This document shows positions 50,421 to 58,228 of a stretch of 64,000 nt of DNA, in pieces; within the stretch, counting starts at the first letter, position 1; each line of letters starts with the position of its first letter. The notes beneath the pieces were generated by a model. It did not search any database, was not told the origin of the DNA, and was given only the letters and a program-made list of their open reading frames with translations. The DNA lies in the NCBI RefSeq assembly GCF_004795015.1, contig NZ_SSBI01000008.1, positions 1 through 64,000 on the forward strand, given 5' to 3'. The stretch is from Streptomyces sp. A1277. Its GTDB lineage: Bacteria; Actinomycetota; Actinomycetes; Streptomycetales; Streptomycetaceae. A program made the position numbers and the translations under genes.

Positions 50421-51146
50421 ATGGCCCGCCTGACGTCGCTCAACACGATCTCGGCGCAGGAGCACCTGCGCGACCAGGTGGCGCACGCACTGCGGGCGGC
50501 GCTCATCTCGGGCGAGCTGCAGCCGGGCACGGTCTACTCGGCGCCAGCGCTCGCCGCCGAGTTCGGTGTCTCCGCGACGCCCGTCCGTGAGGCGATGCTC
50601 GACCTGGCCCGCGAGGGCCTGGTCGAGGCCGTCCGCAACAAGGGCTTCCGCATCACCGAGCTGACCGAGCAGGACCTGGACGACTTCACCGAGCTGCGCG
50701 CGATGATCGAGGTCCCCACCGTCGGCCGGATCGCGCGGATGGGGCTGAGGCGCGAACTGGAGGCGCTGCGGCCCGTCGCGGTGGAGATCGTCGAGGCCGC
50801 GCGGCAGCAGGACATCCTGGCGTACCTGGAGGCCGACCGGCGCTTCCACCTCGCCCTGCTGGGGCTGGCCGGCAACCGCCGGCTGGTCGAGCAGGTCGGC
50901 GAACTGCGCAAGCGCTCCCGCCTCTTCGGGCTCAACCGCCTGGCGGAGTCGGGGCAGTTGATCGCATCGGCCGAGGAGCACGTGGAGCTGCTCGATCTGG
51001 TGGTCGCCGGTGACGTCGAGGGCGCCGAGGCGTGCATGCTCGCCCACATGTCACACGTCCGCTCCCTCTGGGCCGGCAGCACCCCGAGCGGCGTACCCGG
51101 TCAGCTCAAGGTCGAACGGGCGACGACTCCGGCCGGTCAGGCGTAG
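50421..51146 (+). CDS. GntR-family (FCD) regulator of hydroxyproline catabolism
   Basis: A 241-residue GntR/FCD regulator: winged helix LRDQVAHALRAALISGELQPGTVYSAPALAAEFGVSATPVREAMLDLAREGLVEAVRNKGFRI and effector domain (ELRAMIEVPTVGRIA..., EADRRFHLALLGLAGNRRLVEQV, EEHVELLDLVVAGDVEGAEACMLAHM). Last gene after the epimerase, preceded by its own operator-like motif, so a local regulator of the hyp operon, analogous in position to rhizobial HypR. Followed by a strong terminator. Confidence 0.9.
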   Translation: MARLTSLNTISAQEHLRDQVAHALRAALISGELQPGTVYSAPALAAEFGVSATPVREAMLDLAREGLVEAVRNKGFRITELTEQDLDDFTELRAMIEVPTVGRIARMGLRRELEALRPVAVEIVEAARQQDILAYLEADRRFHLALLGLAGNRRLVEQVGELRKRSRLFGLNRLAESGQLIASAEEHVELLDLVVAGDVEGAEACMLAHMSHVRSLWAGSTPSGVPGQLKVERATTPAGQA

Positions 51147-51179
51147 GGCAGGCCCGCTCCGAAGGAACCCGGCTTACGG

Positions 51180-51214
51180 CTTACGGGCCCGCGTCCTGGA
51201 CGCGGGCCCGTAAG
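51180..51214 (+). terminator. Terminator after the GntR gene
   Basis: A perfect 16-bp stem CTTACGGGCCCGCGTC / GACGCGGGCCCGTAAG with loop CTG, separating the hyp operon from the collagenase. Confidence 0.85.
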
Positions 51215-51296
51215 CGTGTGCCGGGCTGTCATGCGCTCGCAGTGAGCGCGGAGTTGGCGGGCGAATGAATGTGCGTGCCGCACCTTCCTAAGAACA

Positions 51297-51317
51297 TGTG
51301 ACATGTGCCATTGTACA
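51297..51317 (+). promoter_or_regulatory. Candidate operator upstream of the collagenase gene
   Basis: Begins ATGTGACAT and ends CATTGTAC, combining both words seen before the GntR gene. About 130 bases ahead of the collagenase start. Confidence 0.45.
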
Positions 51318-51443
51318 GACGGTCGCCGTTGAGGTCGTGTTCATGTCAGGCCGCTAGGTCGGTCATCCCGCCCGGCCCCACCGCGCACCATCCCCCACCG
51401 CCGCGCAGCGTCGCGCGGCCACCACACCGCTGGGAGGCGGCAC

Positions 51444-53834
51444 GTGAAGAACCGTACGGTCCGACAGAGATTCACCGGACTATCCACCGCGGCCCTGGCG
51501 GCCTGCCTGGGTGTCGGCATGCTCGCCGCACCGGCCCGGGCCGCCGAACCCCGGCCCTCCGCCCCGGCGGCCGCGACCGCGACCGCCTTCGCGCACCGGG
51601 CGGCCGACGCCGCGTCGCCCGAGCCCGGCGGCCCCGCGGCGCAGGCCCTCACCGCACCCGTCCAGGACGCCGCCCACCTGGGCGACACGGCCCTCAGCCC
51701 CGCCGAACGGGCCCCACTCAGCGCCTCGAAGGACGCGCTGAAACGCGACTACGACGACCCCCGCGCCGCCGCACCGAGCCACCCCGCCCCCTCCATGAAG
51801 GCGAAGTCCCGCACCGCGGCGAAGGCGACGGGGAGCACCGCCGCCTGCTCCGTCGCCGACTTCACCAGCCGCACCGGCAGCGCCCTCGTCCAGCAGATCA
51901 AGTCCTCGACCACCGACTGCGTCAACACCCTGTTCTCCGTCAAGGGCGACGACGGCTACCTGGCCTTCCGCGAGGCGCAGATGGTCAGCGTCGCCAACGC
52001 CCTGCGCGACGGATCGGCCGCCTACCCCGGCAACAGCAGCACCGGCATGCCGCAACTGGTGCTCTTCCTGCGGGCCGGCTACTACGTGCAGTACTACGAC
52101 CCCGGCACCGTCGGCAGCTACGGGGCGCCGCTGCGCACCGCCATCCAGGGCGGCCTGGACGCCTTCTTCGCCTCGGCGCACTCGCGTGACGTCACGGACG
52201 CCAACGGCGAGACCCTGGCCGAGGCCGTCACCCTCATCGACAGCGCCGAGCAGAACGCCCGCTACCTGAACGTCCTGAAGCGGCTGCTGGCCGGCTACAA
52301 CTCCTCGTACAACAGCTCCTGGTACATGCTCAACGCGGTCAACAACGTCTACACCGTGACCTTCCGCGGCCACCAACTGCCCGCGTTCGTCAGCGCCGTC
52401 GAGGCCGATCCGAGCCTGCTCGACGCGCTCGCCGGCTTCGCCCGCGACCACCTCGACCTGCTGGGCACGGACCAGTCGTACCTGACCTCCAACGCCGGCC
52501 GCGAACTCGCCCGCTTCCTCCAGGAGGGCACCCTGCGGCCCAAGGCCCGGCCGCTGGTCACCGACCTCCTCGGCCGCAGCTCCCTGACCGGGCGCACCGC
52601 GCCGCTGTGGGTCGGCCTCGCGGAGATGGCCGACTACTACGACAGCGCCAACTGCGCGACGTACGGCACCTGTGACCTGGCCGCACGCCTCAAGAGCGCC
52701 GTCCTGCCGGTCTCGTACACGTGCAGCGACAGCATCCGCATCCTCGCCCAGCAGATGTCATCGGCCGACCTGACGAAGGCATGCACCAGCCTGCGCGGCC
52801 AGGACGCCTACTTCCACCAGGTGGCCAAGGACAACGGGCCCGTCGCCAACGACCACAACACCACCATCGAGGTGGTCGTCTTCGACTCCAGCACCGACTA
52901 CCAGACCTACGCCGGAGCCATCTACGGCATCGACACCAACAACGGCGGCATGTACCTGGAGGGCGACCCGGCGGCAGTCGGCAACCAGCCGCGCTTCATC
53001 GCCTACGAGGCCGAGTGGGTCCGGCCGGACTTCCAGATATGGAACCTCAACCACGAGTACACGCACTACCTCGACGGCCGGTTCGACATGGCGGGCGACT
53101 TCGAGGCCGGTGTCACCACCCCGACGATCTGGTGGGTCGAGGGCTTCGCGGAGTACGTCTCCTACTCCTACCGAGGTGTCACCTACGACGACGCGGTCAC
53201 CCAGGCCGCCGCGCACACCTACACCCTGCGCACGCTGTTCGACACCACCTACGAGAACGCCGACCAGACCCGCATCTACAACTGGGGCTACCTGGCCGTC
53301 CGTTACATGCTCCAGTCGCACCGCGCCGACACGGACAAGCTCCTGGGCCTCTACCGCGCCGGTGACTGGAACGGCGCCCGCACCCTGCTCACCTCCACCA
53401 TCGGCAGCCGCTACGACTCCGACTGGAACACCTGGCTGACGGCGTGCGCGGCCGGCAGTTGCGGCACCACGACCAACCCGCCCACCGACCCCACCGACCC
53501 CGCCACCCGGTGCACCGGCGCCGACGACCGCGAGCTCGGCCAGGACTGCGCCCGCGACGGCCGGCAGGCCACCCGGGGCAACTACGCCTACCTCTACCTC
53601 TACATACCCGCCGGCACCGCCCGGCTGACCATCACCAGCAGCGGCGGCACCGGCGACGCCGACCTCTACTACAGCGCGGACGGCTGGGCGACCACCGGTT
53701 CGTACACCGCGCGGTCCACCGGCAGCGGCAACGCGCACACGCTCACGGTCGACCACCCGGCGGCAGGCGTTCACTACATCAGCCTGTACGCGGTGCAGGA
53801 CTTCGGCCAGGTGAGCGTCTCCACGCGGTACTGA
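51444..53834 (+). CDS. Secreted M9 family collagenase
   Basis: A 796-residue metalloprotease. Signal peptide residues 1-33 (ends ARAAEP). After a prodomain-like ~100 residues comes the collagenase unit: activator-type helical domain (DFTSRTGSALVQQIKSSTTDCVNTLFSVKGDDGYLAFREAQM...) and peptidase domain with HEYTH at 537-541 and the third ligand E566 in WWVEGFAEYVSY. C-terminal PPC (pre-peptidase) domain from ~690 (NYAYLYLYIPAGTARLTITSSGGTGDADLYYS). All catalytic residues are present. Neighbouring hydroxyproline genes fit collagen as the substrate, because collagen is the main natural source of trans-4-hydroxyproline. Confidence 0.94.
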   Translation: MKNRTVRQRFTGLSTAALAACLGVGMLAAPARAAEPRPSAPAAATATAFAHRAADAASPEPGGPAAQALTAPVQDAAHLGDTALSPAERAPLSASKDALKRDYDDPRAAAPSHPAPSMKAKSRTAAKATGSTAACSVADFTSRTGSALVQQIKSSTTDCVNTLFSVKGDDGYLAFREAQMVSVANALRDGSAAYPGNSSTGMPQLVLFLRAGYYVQYYDPGTVGSYGAPLRTAIQGGLDAFFASAHSRDVTDANGETLAEAVTLIDSAEQNARYLNVLKRLLAGYNSSYNSSWYMLNAVNNVYTVTFRGHQLPAFVSAVEADPSLLDALAGFARDHLDLLGTDQSYLTSNAGRELARFLQEGTLRPKARPLVTDLLGRSSLTGRTAPLWVGLAEMADYYDSANCATYGTCDLAARLKSAVLPVSYTCSDSIRILAQQMSSADLTKACTSLRGQDAYFHQVAKDNGPVANDHNTTIEVVVFDSSTDYQTYAGAIYGIDTNNGGMYLEGDPAAVGNQPRFIAYEAEWVRPDFQIWNLNHEYTHYLDGRFDMAGDFEAGVTTPTIWWVEGFAEYVSYSYRGVTYDDAVTQAAAHTYTLRTLFDTTYENADQTRIYNWGYLAVRYMLQSHRADTDKLLGLYRAGDWNGARTLLTSTIGSRYDSDWNTWLTACAAGSCGTTTNPPTDPTDPATRCTGADDRELGQDCARDGRQATRGNYAYLYLYIPAGTARLTITSSGGTGDADLYYSADGWATTGSYTARSTGSGNAHTLTVDHPAAGVHYISLYAVQDFGQVSVSTRY

Positions 53835-53855
53835 CCCGGCCGGGCGGTACGGCCC

Positions 53856-53900
53856 CGCGCCCGGGCACGTCTCAGCGCAGACGCAGCGTGCCCGGGCGCG
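53856..53900. terminator. Terminator between collagenase and barstar
   Basis: A perfect 14-bp stem CGCGCCCGGGCACG / CGTGCCCGGGCGCG with a 17-base loop, overlapping the last barstar codons between convergent genes. Confidence 0.8.
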
Positions 53901-54261
53901 TCCGGTCCCGGATGATCTCCACCAGCCGGTCGAAGAGGGTCGGACCGAGCCCAGCAGCCGCCTGCGCGGATTCCTCGCGCAGGCGGCTCCGGTTGCTCTC
54001 ATGGGCGCGGCCGGCCAGCCCGTCCAGGTACCGGGCGGTCTCCTCGTGCCCCAGCGCACGGGCCGACAGGGCGTGGTCGCGCCACTCGATGACGTAATCG
54101 CCGTCGTCCGGCGTGCCCATGCCGCCGCCCAGGCAGTCCGCGAAGGCGTCGAGATTCCGGCCGAAGTAGCCGCCCGGCCCGTTCACCGCCTCGCCGATCA
54201 CGGTCCAGAAGCTCTCCGGACCGGTGACCCGGGAACCCTCGATCACATAGGTCACGGTCAT
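53872..54261 (-). CDS. Barstar family ribonuclease inhibitor
   Basis: A 129-residue barstar-like protein: VTYVIEGSRVTGPESFWTVIGEAVNGPGGYFGRNLDAFADCLGGGMGTPDDGDYVIEWRDHALSAR has the YFGRNLDAFxDCL helix that plugs guanyl-RNase active sites, including the acidic residues used by barstar. It lies 82 bases downstream of an RNase Sa-type gene on the same strand, so it is very likely the cognate cytoplasmic inhibitor. ATG 54261 chosen; no strong Shine-Dalgarno. Confidence 0.9.
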   Translation of the reverse strand: MTVTYVIEGSRVTGPESFWTVIGEAVNGPGGYFGRNLDAFADCLGGGMGTPDDGDYVIEWRDHALSARALGHEETARYLDGLAGRAHESNRSRLREESAQAAAGLGPTLFDRLVEIIRDRTRPGTLRLR

Positions 54262-54343
54262 GGGGCGAGCGTACAAGCCGGACGGTCCGGTGATCCGCGC
54301 CGCAGGTGGGGGACTGCGGCGCGGACCGGACCGGGGAAACGGG

Positions 54344-54742
54344 TCAGCAGTCGTGGTCGACCAGGTCGAACGTCTCGTAGTGGTCGGCGGTGTAGTAGTC
54401 CTCCTGGCTCTCCTCGCCCGTGACGATGCGCCGCGCGCCGCGCGTCGAGGAGCCGGGGGTGATCACGGTGTACTCGTGGTAGTAGCCGGTGCTCTGCGAG
54501 GGCAGCACGCCCTCGCGGTTCTGGAAGACGGTGCCGTCCTGGTCGTACGGGAACGGCCCGCCGGCGTCGATGAGGTCGAGGGTGTCGTGGGCCTGGGAGG
54601 GCAGGTCCGAATAGCAGATGCTGCCGACCGAGGTGGCCGAGGCGGTGGCGGTCGCCGTGAGGGGGCCGCCGACGAAGAGAGCGGACAGGAGGGCGGCGGT
54701 GCCGCCGAGCGTGGTGATCCGTGGGGGGATTCGCATACTCAT
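54344..54742 (-). CDS. Secreted guanyl-specific ribonuclease (RNase Sa type)
   Basis: A 132-residue exported RNase. Signal peptide ~1-36. The mature enzyme ICYSDLPSQAHDTLDLIDAGGPFPYDQDGTVFQNREGVLPSQSTGYYHEYTVITPG... is plainly RNase Sa-like, with the catalytic Glu (HEY), Arg (TRGARRI) and His (DHYETFDLVDHDC) all present and the terminal disulfide Cys pair. It cleaves RNA after guanosine outside the cell. Start codons cluster (ATG ATG AGT ATG); 54742 is a middle choice. Barstar follows. Confidence 0.94.
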   Translation of the reverse strand: MSMRIPPRITTLGGTAALLSALFVGGPLTATATASATSVGSICYSDLPSQAHDTLDLIDAGGPFPYDQDGTVFQNREGVLPSQSTGYYHEYTVITPGSSTRGARRIVTGEESQEDYYTADHYETFDLVDHDC

Positions 54743-54805
54743 CATGATGACGCGCGTAGACAGCGCCGCGTCAACGCCAACCCGGGTGAAATGTGTGAGA
54801 GTTGA

Positions 54806-54835
54806 CCGGGGAGAGGGAACACATCCCTCTCCCGG
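54806..54835. terminator. Hairpin between the TetR fragment and the RNase gene
   Basis: CCGGGGAGAGGGA pairs with TCCCTCTCCCGG (12 bp, one bulged G) around ACACA. Confidence 0.7.
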
Positions 54836-54888
54836 GGGTGGTGTGGTCCCACGCAGGTGCGGCGCTCGAACGGCAGTCCGAGGTGTGC

Positions 54889-55258
54889 TCACGGGCTGAC
54901 GGAACGCCAGATGTGGTACGGGACCGTGCGGGCGGCCTCCTCGATGTCGATGTCCCCGACGGAGAGCCAGCGGCGCGCGATGCCCGTCACCGGACCCAGT
55001 ATCAGGGACTCCAGGACGGGCAGCGGGAGCGGGACGAGTGCGCCCGACTGCTGGTGGGCGCGGAGCCGGGCGGCGAGCGGGGCGGGCCGGGCCTCCTGGG
55101 CGCCGCGGATCTGCCGGGCGTGCTCGGTGATCTCGCGGTCCGCGGTGACCGAGTGCATGAGCCGGGCCGCGTCGGGATGCTCCTGGACGAAGCGGAGGTA
55201 GGCGCGGGTCACCGCGTGGACCCCGCCGCGCGCGTCCTCCAGCAGTCGCCTGAATATC
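54889..55258 (-). pseudogene. TetR-family regulator, C-terminal fragment
   Basis: The frame reads EDARGGVHAVTRAYLRFVQEHPDAARLMHSVTADREITEHARQIRGAQEARPAPLAARLRAHQQSGALVPLPLPVLESLILGPVTGIARRWLSVGDIDIEEAARTVPYHIWRSVSP, the C-terminal ligand-binding half of a TetR regulator. The N-terminal DNA-binding helix-turn-helix is absent; upstream sequence changes abruptly near 55258 to the 3' end of an unrelated plus-strand gene. Probably a deletion remnant. Confidence 0.7.
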
Positions 55259-55390
55259 GGCGCCGCCAAGCTCGCCGGCCCCAATCCGGGTTACCGCTGC
55301 GGCCAGATGGATCCGTCCTGCTCCGTCATCAACGGCGGTGGCATCCAGCACAACGTCAGCGGGTTCGACCACTACTACAAGCGGGCCTGA
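55250..55390 (+). pseudogene. 3' end of an unrecognised gene
   Basis: A plus-strand frame reads LNIGAAKLAGPNPGYRCGQMDPSCSVINGGGIQHNVSGFDHYYKRA then TGA. The composition (Gly, Asn, Cys pair, Tyr) looks like the C-terminus of a small secreted protein. No start codon or upstream part remains because the opposite-strand TetR fragment begins there. I do not recognise the family. Confidence 0.45.
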
Positions 55391-55486
55391 GCCGCACCGG
55401 ATTCACCCCTGTTCGCGGGGTTCCGCAAGCGTGACAGCCCGTAGGCGGGGCATGCATTGCGTGAGCACCTTCGAGGCAGGGGGCGA

Positions 55487-55912
55487 ATGGCCGTGTGGGC
55501 GGGGGAAACGATGGAGCGTCACGAAGTGGCCCGGATGCACCGCAGGGTGGACCGGTCCGATCTGGCCGCTGTGGGTGAAGTGCGAGGCGCGGTGCGGGAG
55601 TTACTGCGCCATCGGTGGAAGGAGGAGCCGGCGCAGGTGGCCGAGCTGCTGCTCAGCGAGCTGGTGACCAACGCCCTGGTGCACACGGACGACGGCGCGG
55701 TCGTCGCCGTGAGCGTGGCCCCGCGGCGTCTGCGTGTCGAGGTGCGGGACTTCGTCACGGGCATGCCGCCCGAGTCGCACGCACCGCCCGCCGACGACGG
55801 TACGCACGGCCGTGGGCTGATCCTGGTGGAGAGCCTCGCCGACTCCTGGGGGGTCAGTCCGCGCGCCCTGGGCAAGGTGGTCTGGTTCGAGCTGGACGGC
55901 GAACGGCCCTGA
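55487..55912 (+). CDS. ATP-binding anti-sigma-factor-like protein (HATPase)
   Basis: A 141-residue SpoIIAB/RsbW-type GHKL ATPase: VAELLLSELVTNALVHTDDGAVVAVSV (N-box), VEVRDFVTG (G1, DxxG partly altered), THGRGLILVESLADSWGV (G2). ATG 55487 with AGGGGG is preferred. Such orphan HATPase proteins abound in Streptomyces and modulate sigma factors or anti-sigma antagonists; the partner is unknown. Confidence 0.87.
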   Translation: MAVWAGETMERHEVARMHRRVDRSDLAAVGEVRGAVRELLRHRWKEEPAQVAELLLSELVTNALVHTDDGAVVAVSVAPRRLRVEVRDFVTGMPPESHAPPADDGTHGRGLILVESLADSWGVSPRALGKVVWFELDGERP

Positions 55913-55964
55913 CAATCCTTCCGGACCGCCAGGGCCGTTTCCCGCGCAACCGCCGTCCCGCCTG

Positions 55965-57041
55965 TCAGCCGAACTGCTGCTCCAGGTCCTTCAGCTTCTG
56001 CTCCAGCGAATCGAGCCGGGGCAGGGCCCGGGTGTCGTCCTCGGCGGTGAGATCGACCGCCTGCGGTTCACTCGCGCCCAGTTCAGGGACGCTCGCCGAG
56101 TTCGAGTGGTTCACGGCTTGCAGGGATGGCCGGGGCCGCAGGGGCAGCTGACCCGGCTCGGATATGGCGGGCTCCGCGACGGACTGCGAGGAGCCCGGCG
56201 CGAGCGCCTGCACGTCCACCGAGGGGCCGCCGCCCCGGCCCACCCGGCTCCAGGCCCGGTTCTGCCGGTTCAGGGCCTTGATGTGCGCCCGGTCCAGCTT
56301 CTCCTGGTCCCTTCTTCGGAGACGGTTCTGCTCCTTCTCACGGCGGTCCTCGCGTACCTCGTCGACCGCCTCGTCCAGCGTGCGTACGCCTTCGAGGAGC
56401 ATCAGCGACCAGGCGCCGAAGGTCTCCCGGGGCGCGCGCAGCCAGCGCACGATCCGGATCTGCGGCAGCGGCCGGGGCACCAGGCCCTGTTCGCGCAGCG
56501 CGGCCCGGCGGGTCTGCTTCAGCGCCCGGTCGAAGAGCACGGCGGCCGAGAGGGACATCCCCGCGAAGAAGTGCGGGGCGCCCGCGTGGTCCACGCCGCG
56601 CGGTGCGTGCACCCAGTTGAACCAGGCGGCGGCACCGGCGAAGGTCCACACCAGCAGCCGGGAGCCGAGCGCCGCGTCCCCGTGGCTGGCCTCCCGTACG
56701 GCGAGGACCGAGCAGAACATCGCCGCCCCGTCCAGGCCGAACGGCACCAGGTACTCCCAGCCGTTCGAGAGGCCGAGGTTCTGCTCGCCGAAGCCGACGA
56801 GCCCGTGGAAGGAGAGCGCGGCGGCGACCGCGGCACAGCAGAACAGCAGAACGTACGAAGCGGTGGCGTAGAGCGTTTCCTTGCGCCGGCGCCGCTCCTC
56901 GCTGCGTTCCCAGGAGTCGTCGGCCGCGGATGTGCCGGAGGCGCGCTTGCCGCGCGCGACGACCGCCACCGCCGCCATGACCCCCACGAGCAGCACGGCG
57001 CCCGGAAGCAGCCAGTCAAGCGATATGTCGGTCAGTCTCAT
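55965..57041 (-). CDS. DUF2637 domain membrane protein
   Basis: A 358-residue protein with an N-terminal membrane span (WLLPGAVLLVGVMAAVAVVA), then three or four further spans (YVLLFCCAAVAAALSFHGLVGF, YLVPFGLDGAAMFCSVLAV, LLVWTFAGAAAWFNWVHAPRG, AGMSLSAAVLFDRALK) forming the DUF2637 domain, a basic coiled-coil-like region (DRREKEQNRLRRRDQEKLDRAHIKALNRQNRAW) and a disordered tail ending in a short coiled coil (LDSLEQKLKDLEQQF). DUF2637 also occurs in plasmid transfer/spread proteins, but no other plasmid genes are here. Function unknown. Confidence 0.83.
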   Translation of the reverse strand: MRLTDISLDWLLPGAVLLVGVMAAVAVVARGKRASGTSAADDSWERSEERRRRKETLYATASYVLLFCCAAVAAALSFHGLVGFGEQNLGLSNGWEYLVPFGLDGAAMFCSVLAVREASHGDAALGSRLLVWTFAGAAAWFNWVHAPRGVDHAGAPHFFAGMSLSAAVLFDRALKQTRRAALREQGLVPRPLPQIRIVRWLRAPRETFGAWSLMLLEGVRTLDEAVDEVREDRREKEQNRLRRRDQEKLDRAHIKALNRQNRAWSRVGRGGGPSVDVQALAPGSSQSVAEPAISEPGQLPLRPRPSLQAVNHSNSASVPELGASEPQAVDLTAEDDTRALPRLDSLEQKLKDLEQQFG

Positions 57042-57204
57042 GCGCGGTCCCTTGCGTCGCGTAGGGCGTTTTCCGCGCCATCGTGGCGGAGATCCCCTCA
57101 CGTCCAGGCGGTTTCGGGGCAAGAGAACGCCAACGGGGTGGCTGAGTCCGCCGATATCCGCGATCTGGTCGAACACTCCTCAGTGGGCCGCGCAATGTGT
57201 TCGA

Positions 57205-57232
57205 ATCCAAGCCACCCTTTCGGGTGGTGTGG
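57205..57232 (-). terminator. Terminator after the FhuF-like gene
   Basis: CCACCC-TTTC-GGGTGG with an outer ATCC/GGAT pair, directly after the minus-strand stop codon. Confidence 0.55.
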
Positions 57233-57233
57233 A

Positions 57234-58082
57234 TCAGGGAGCGGGCGTCAGCTTGCGGATCCGCTCCTCGTCGCAGGTGCGCGGGCAGGTGACACAGGTG
57301 TCCTCGGGGCGCAGCGTGTAGAACAGGCAGCAGCTCGCCCGGTCGCGGGTGGGCAGCGACTCGCCGTTCGGACCGGTCAGTTCGCGGAAGCCCGCCGTGC
57401 CGACGTACGGCTTGGTGGTGCCCGGCAGGAGCGCCTCCAGCTCCGTCATGGCGCGCTGCTCCTCGCCCAGCAGGTGGGCGATGTACCAGAGGCCCTCGAC
57501 GATCTCGTCGGTCGCCATGCCCCACAGGGCCCGCTTGCCGCGCCGCATGCGCGGCCGGAAGCCGTCGAGCACCGGGCCGAGGTGTTCGGCCACCGCGTCG
57601 AGCACCTCGGCGCGCAGCGCCGCCTCGTCGGCCACCACGCGCGCGCCCGGCAGCGCCGCCGCCGGATCGCCGGGCAGGCACGCGAACTCCCGCACCCGCA
57701 GCGTCAGGTGTCCCAGCGCCCGCTGGAACGAGACGTCCTCGGCCGGGATGCGCGGCACCCGGCGGTGCAGGAACCACGGAACCGTCACGAGCAGGCAGGC
57801 CGGCCACGCGTAGCGGTGCAGGCCGAAGCTGGCGATCACGTCCGGGCGGGCCTGCTGCCCGTAGTCCCGCTGGACCTGGGCGTCGTCGTAGGAGAGGAAG
57901 GTGTCCAGGGCCTCGCCGCCGGCCGCGAGCTCGTGCGCGCCCACCCAGCCGGGACCGCCGGGGGCGCTCTGGCCGTCCGCGAGGATCTCGGCGCGCATCC
58001 CGGGGAAGACCTCGGTCAGGCGCGCGTACGCGTCGGCCACGGCGGAGGCCGTCGCTGCGGGGAGCAGGGCGGGCAGGGTCAT
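57234..58082 (-). CDS. (2Fe-2S) ferric-siderophore reductase, FhuF-like
   Basis: A 282-residue reductase with the FhuF C-terminal cluster motif RASCCLFYTLRPEDTCVTCPRTC (CC-x10-C-x2-C). N-terminal region fits the IucA/FhuF-like family used to release iron from ferrioxamine-type siderophores in the cytoplasm. A DmdR-like iron box lies 30-50 bases upstream, so it should be derepressed in iron starvation. Monocistronic. Confidence 0.9.
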   Translation of the reverse strand: MTLPALLPAATASAVADAYARLTEVFPGMRAEILADGQSAPGGPGWVGAHELAAGGEALDTFLSYDDAQVQRDYGQQARPDVIASFGLHRYAWPACLLVTVPWFLHRRVPRIPAEDVSFQRALGHLTLRVREFACLPGDPAAALPGARVVADEAALRAEVLDAVAEHLGPVLDGFRPRMRRGKRALWGMATDEIVEGLWYIAHLLGEEQRAMTELEALLPGTTKPYVGTAGFRELTGPNGESLPTRDRASCCLFYTLRPEDTCVTCPRTCDEERIRKLTPAP

Positions 58083-58111
58083 GCGGGGACCACCGAATCA
58101 CGATCGTCAGC

Positions 58112-58130
58112 AGGTAAGCCTTACCTTACC
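58112..58130. promoter_or_regulatory. Iron box (DmdR-type)
   Basis: AGGTAAGCCTTACCTTACC, close to the streptomycete DmdR1 iron box (reverse of TTAGGTTAGGCTCACCTAA type), in the promoter of the FhuF-like gene. It lies in the divergent gap, so it might also touch the GntR gene at 58229. Confidence 0.75.
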
Positions 58131-58228
58131 CGACCGGATCGATGTTTGAACTGAGGTCTCCTGCGCATATCGTGCACACAGGGCGCGAGACGCGCGAGCC
58201 GTGCCCGTGGCCGGCCGAGGAGGTGCCC

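Noticed and set aside
55965..57041. DUF2637 protein as evidence of an integrated plasmid
   Set aside because: No replication, integrase, TraB or attachment sites are present nearby; DUF2637 proteins are also ordinary chromosomal genes in Streptomyces.
57136..57217. tRNA-like segment: GGGTGGC ... TTCGAATCC ... GCCACCC with perfect 7-bp ends
   Set aside because: The T-arm stem does not pair, no proper D-arm or anticodon stem can be drawn, and the 3' GCCACCC is better explained as part of the terminator after the FhuF-like gene.
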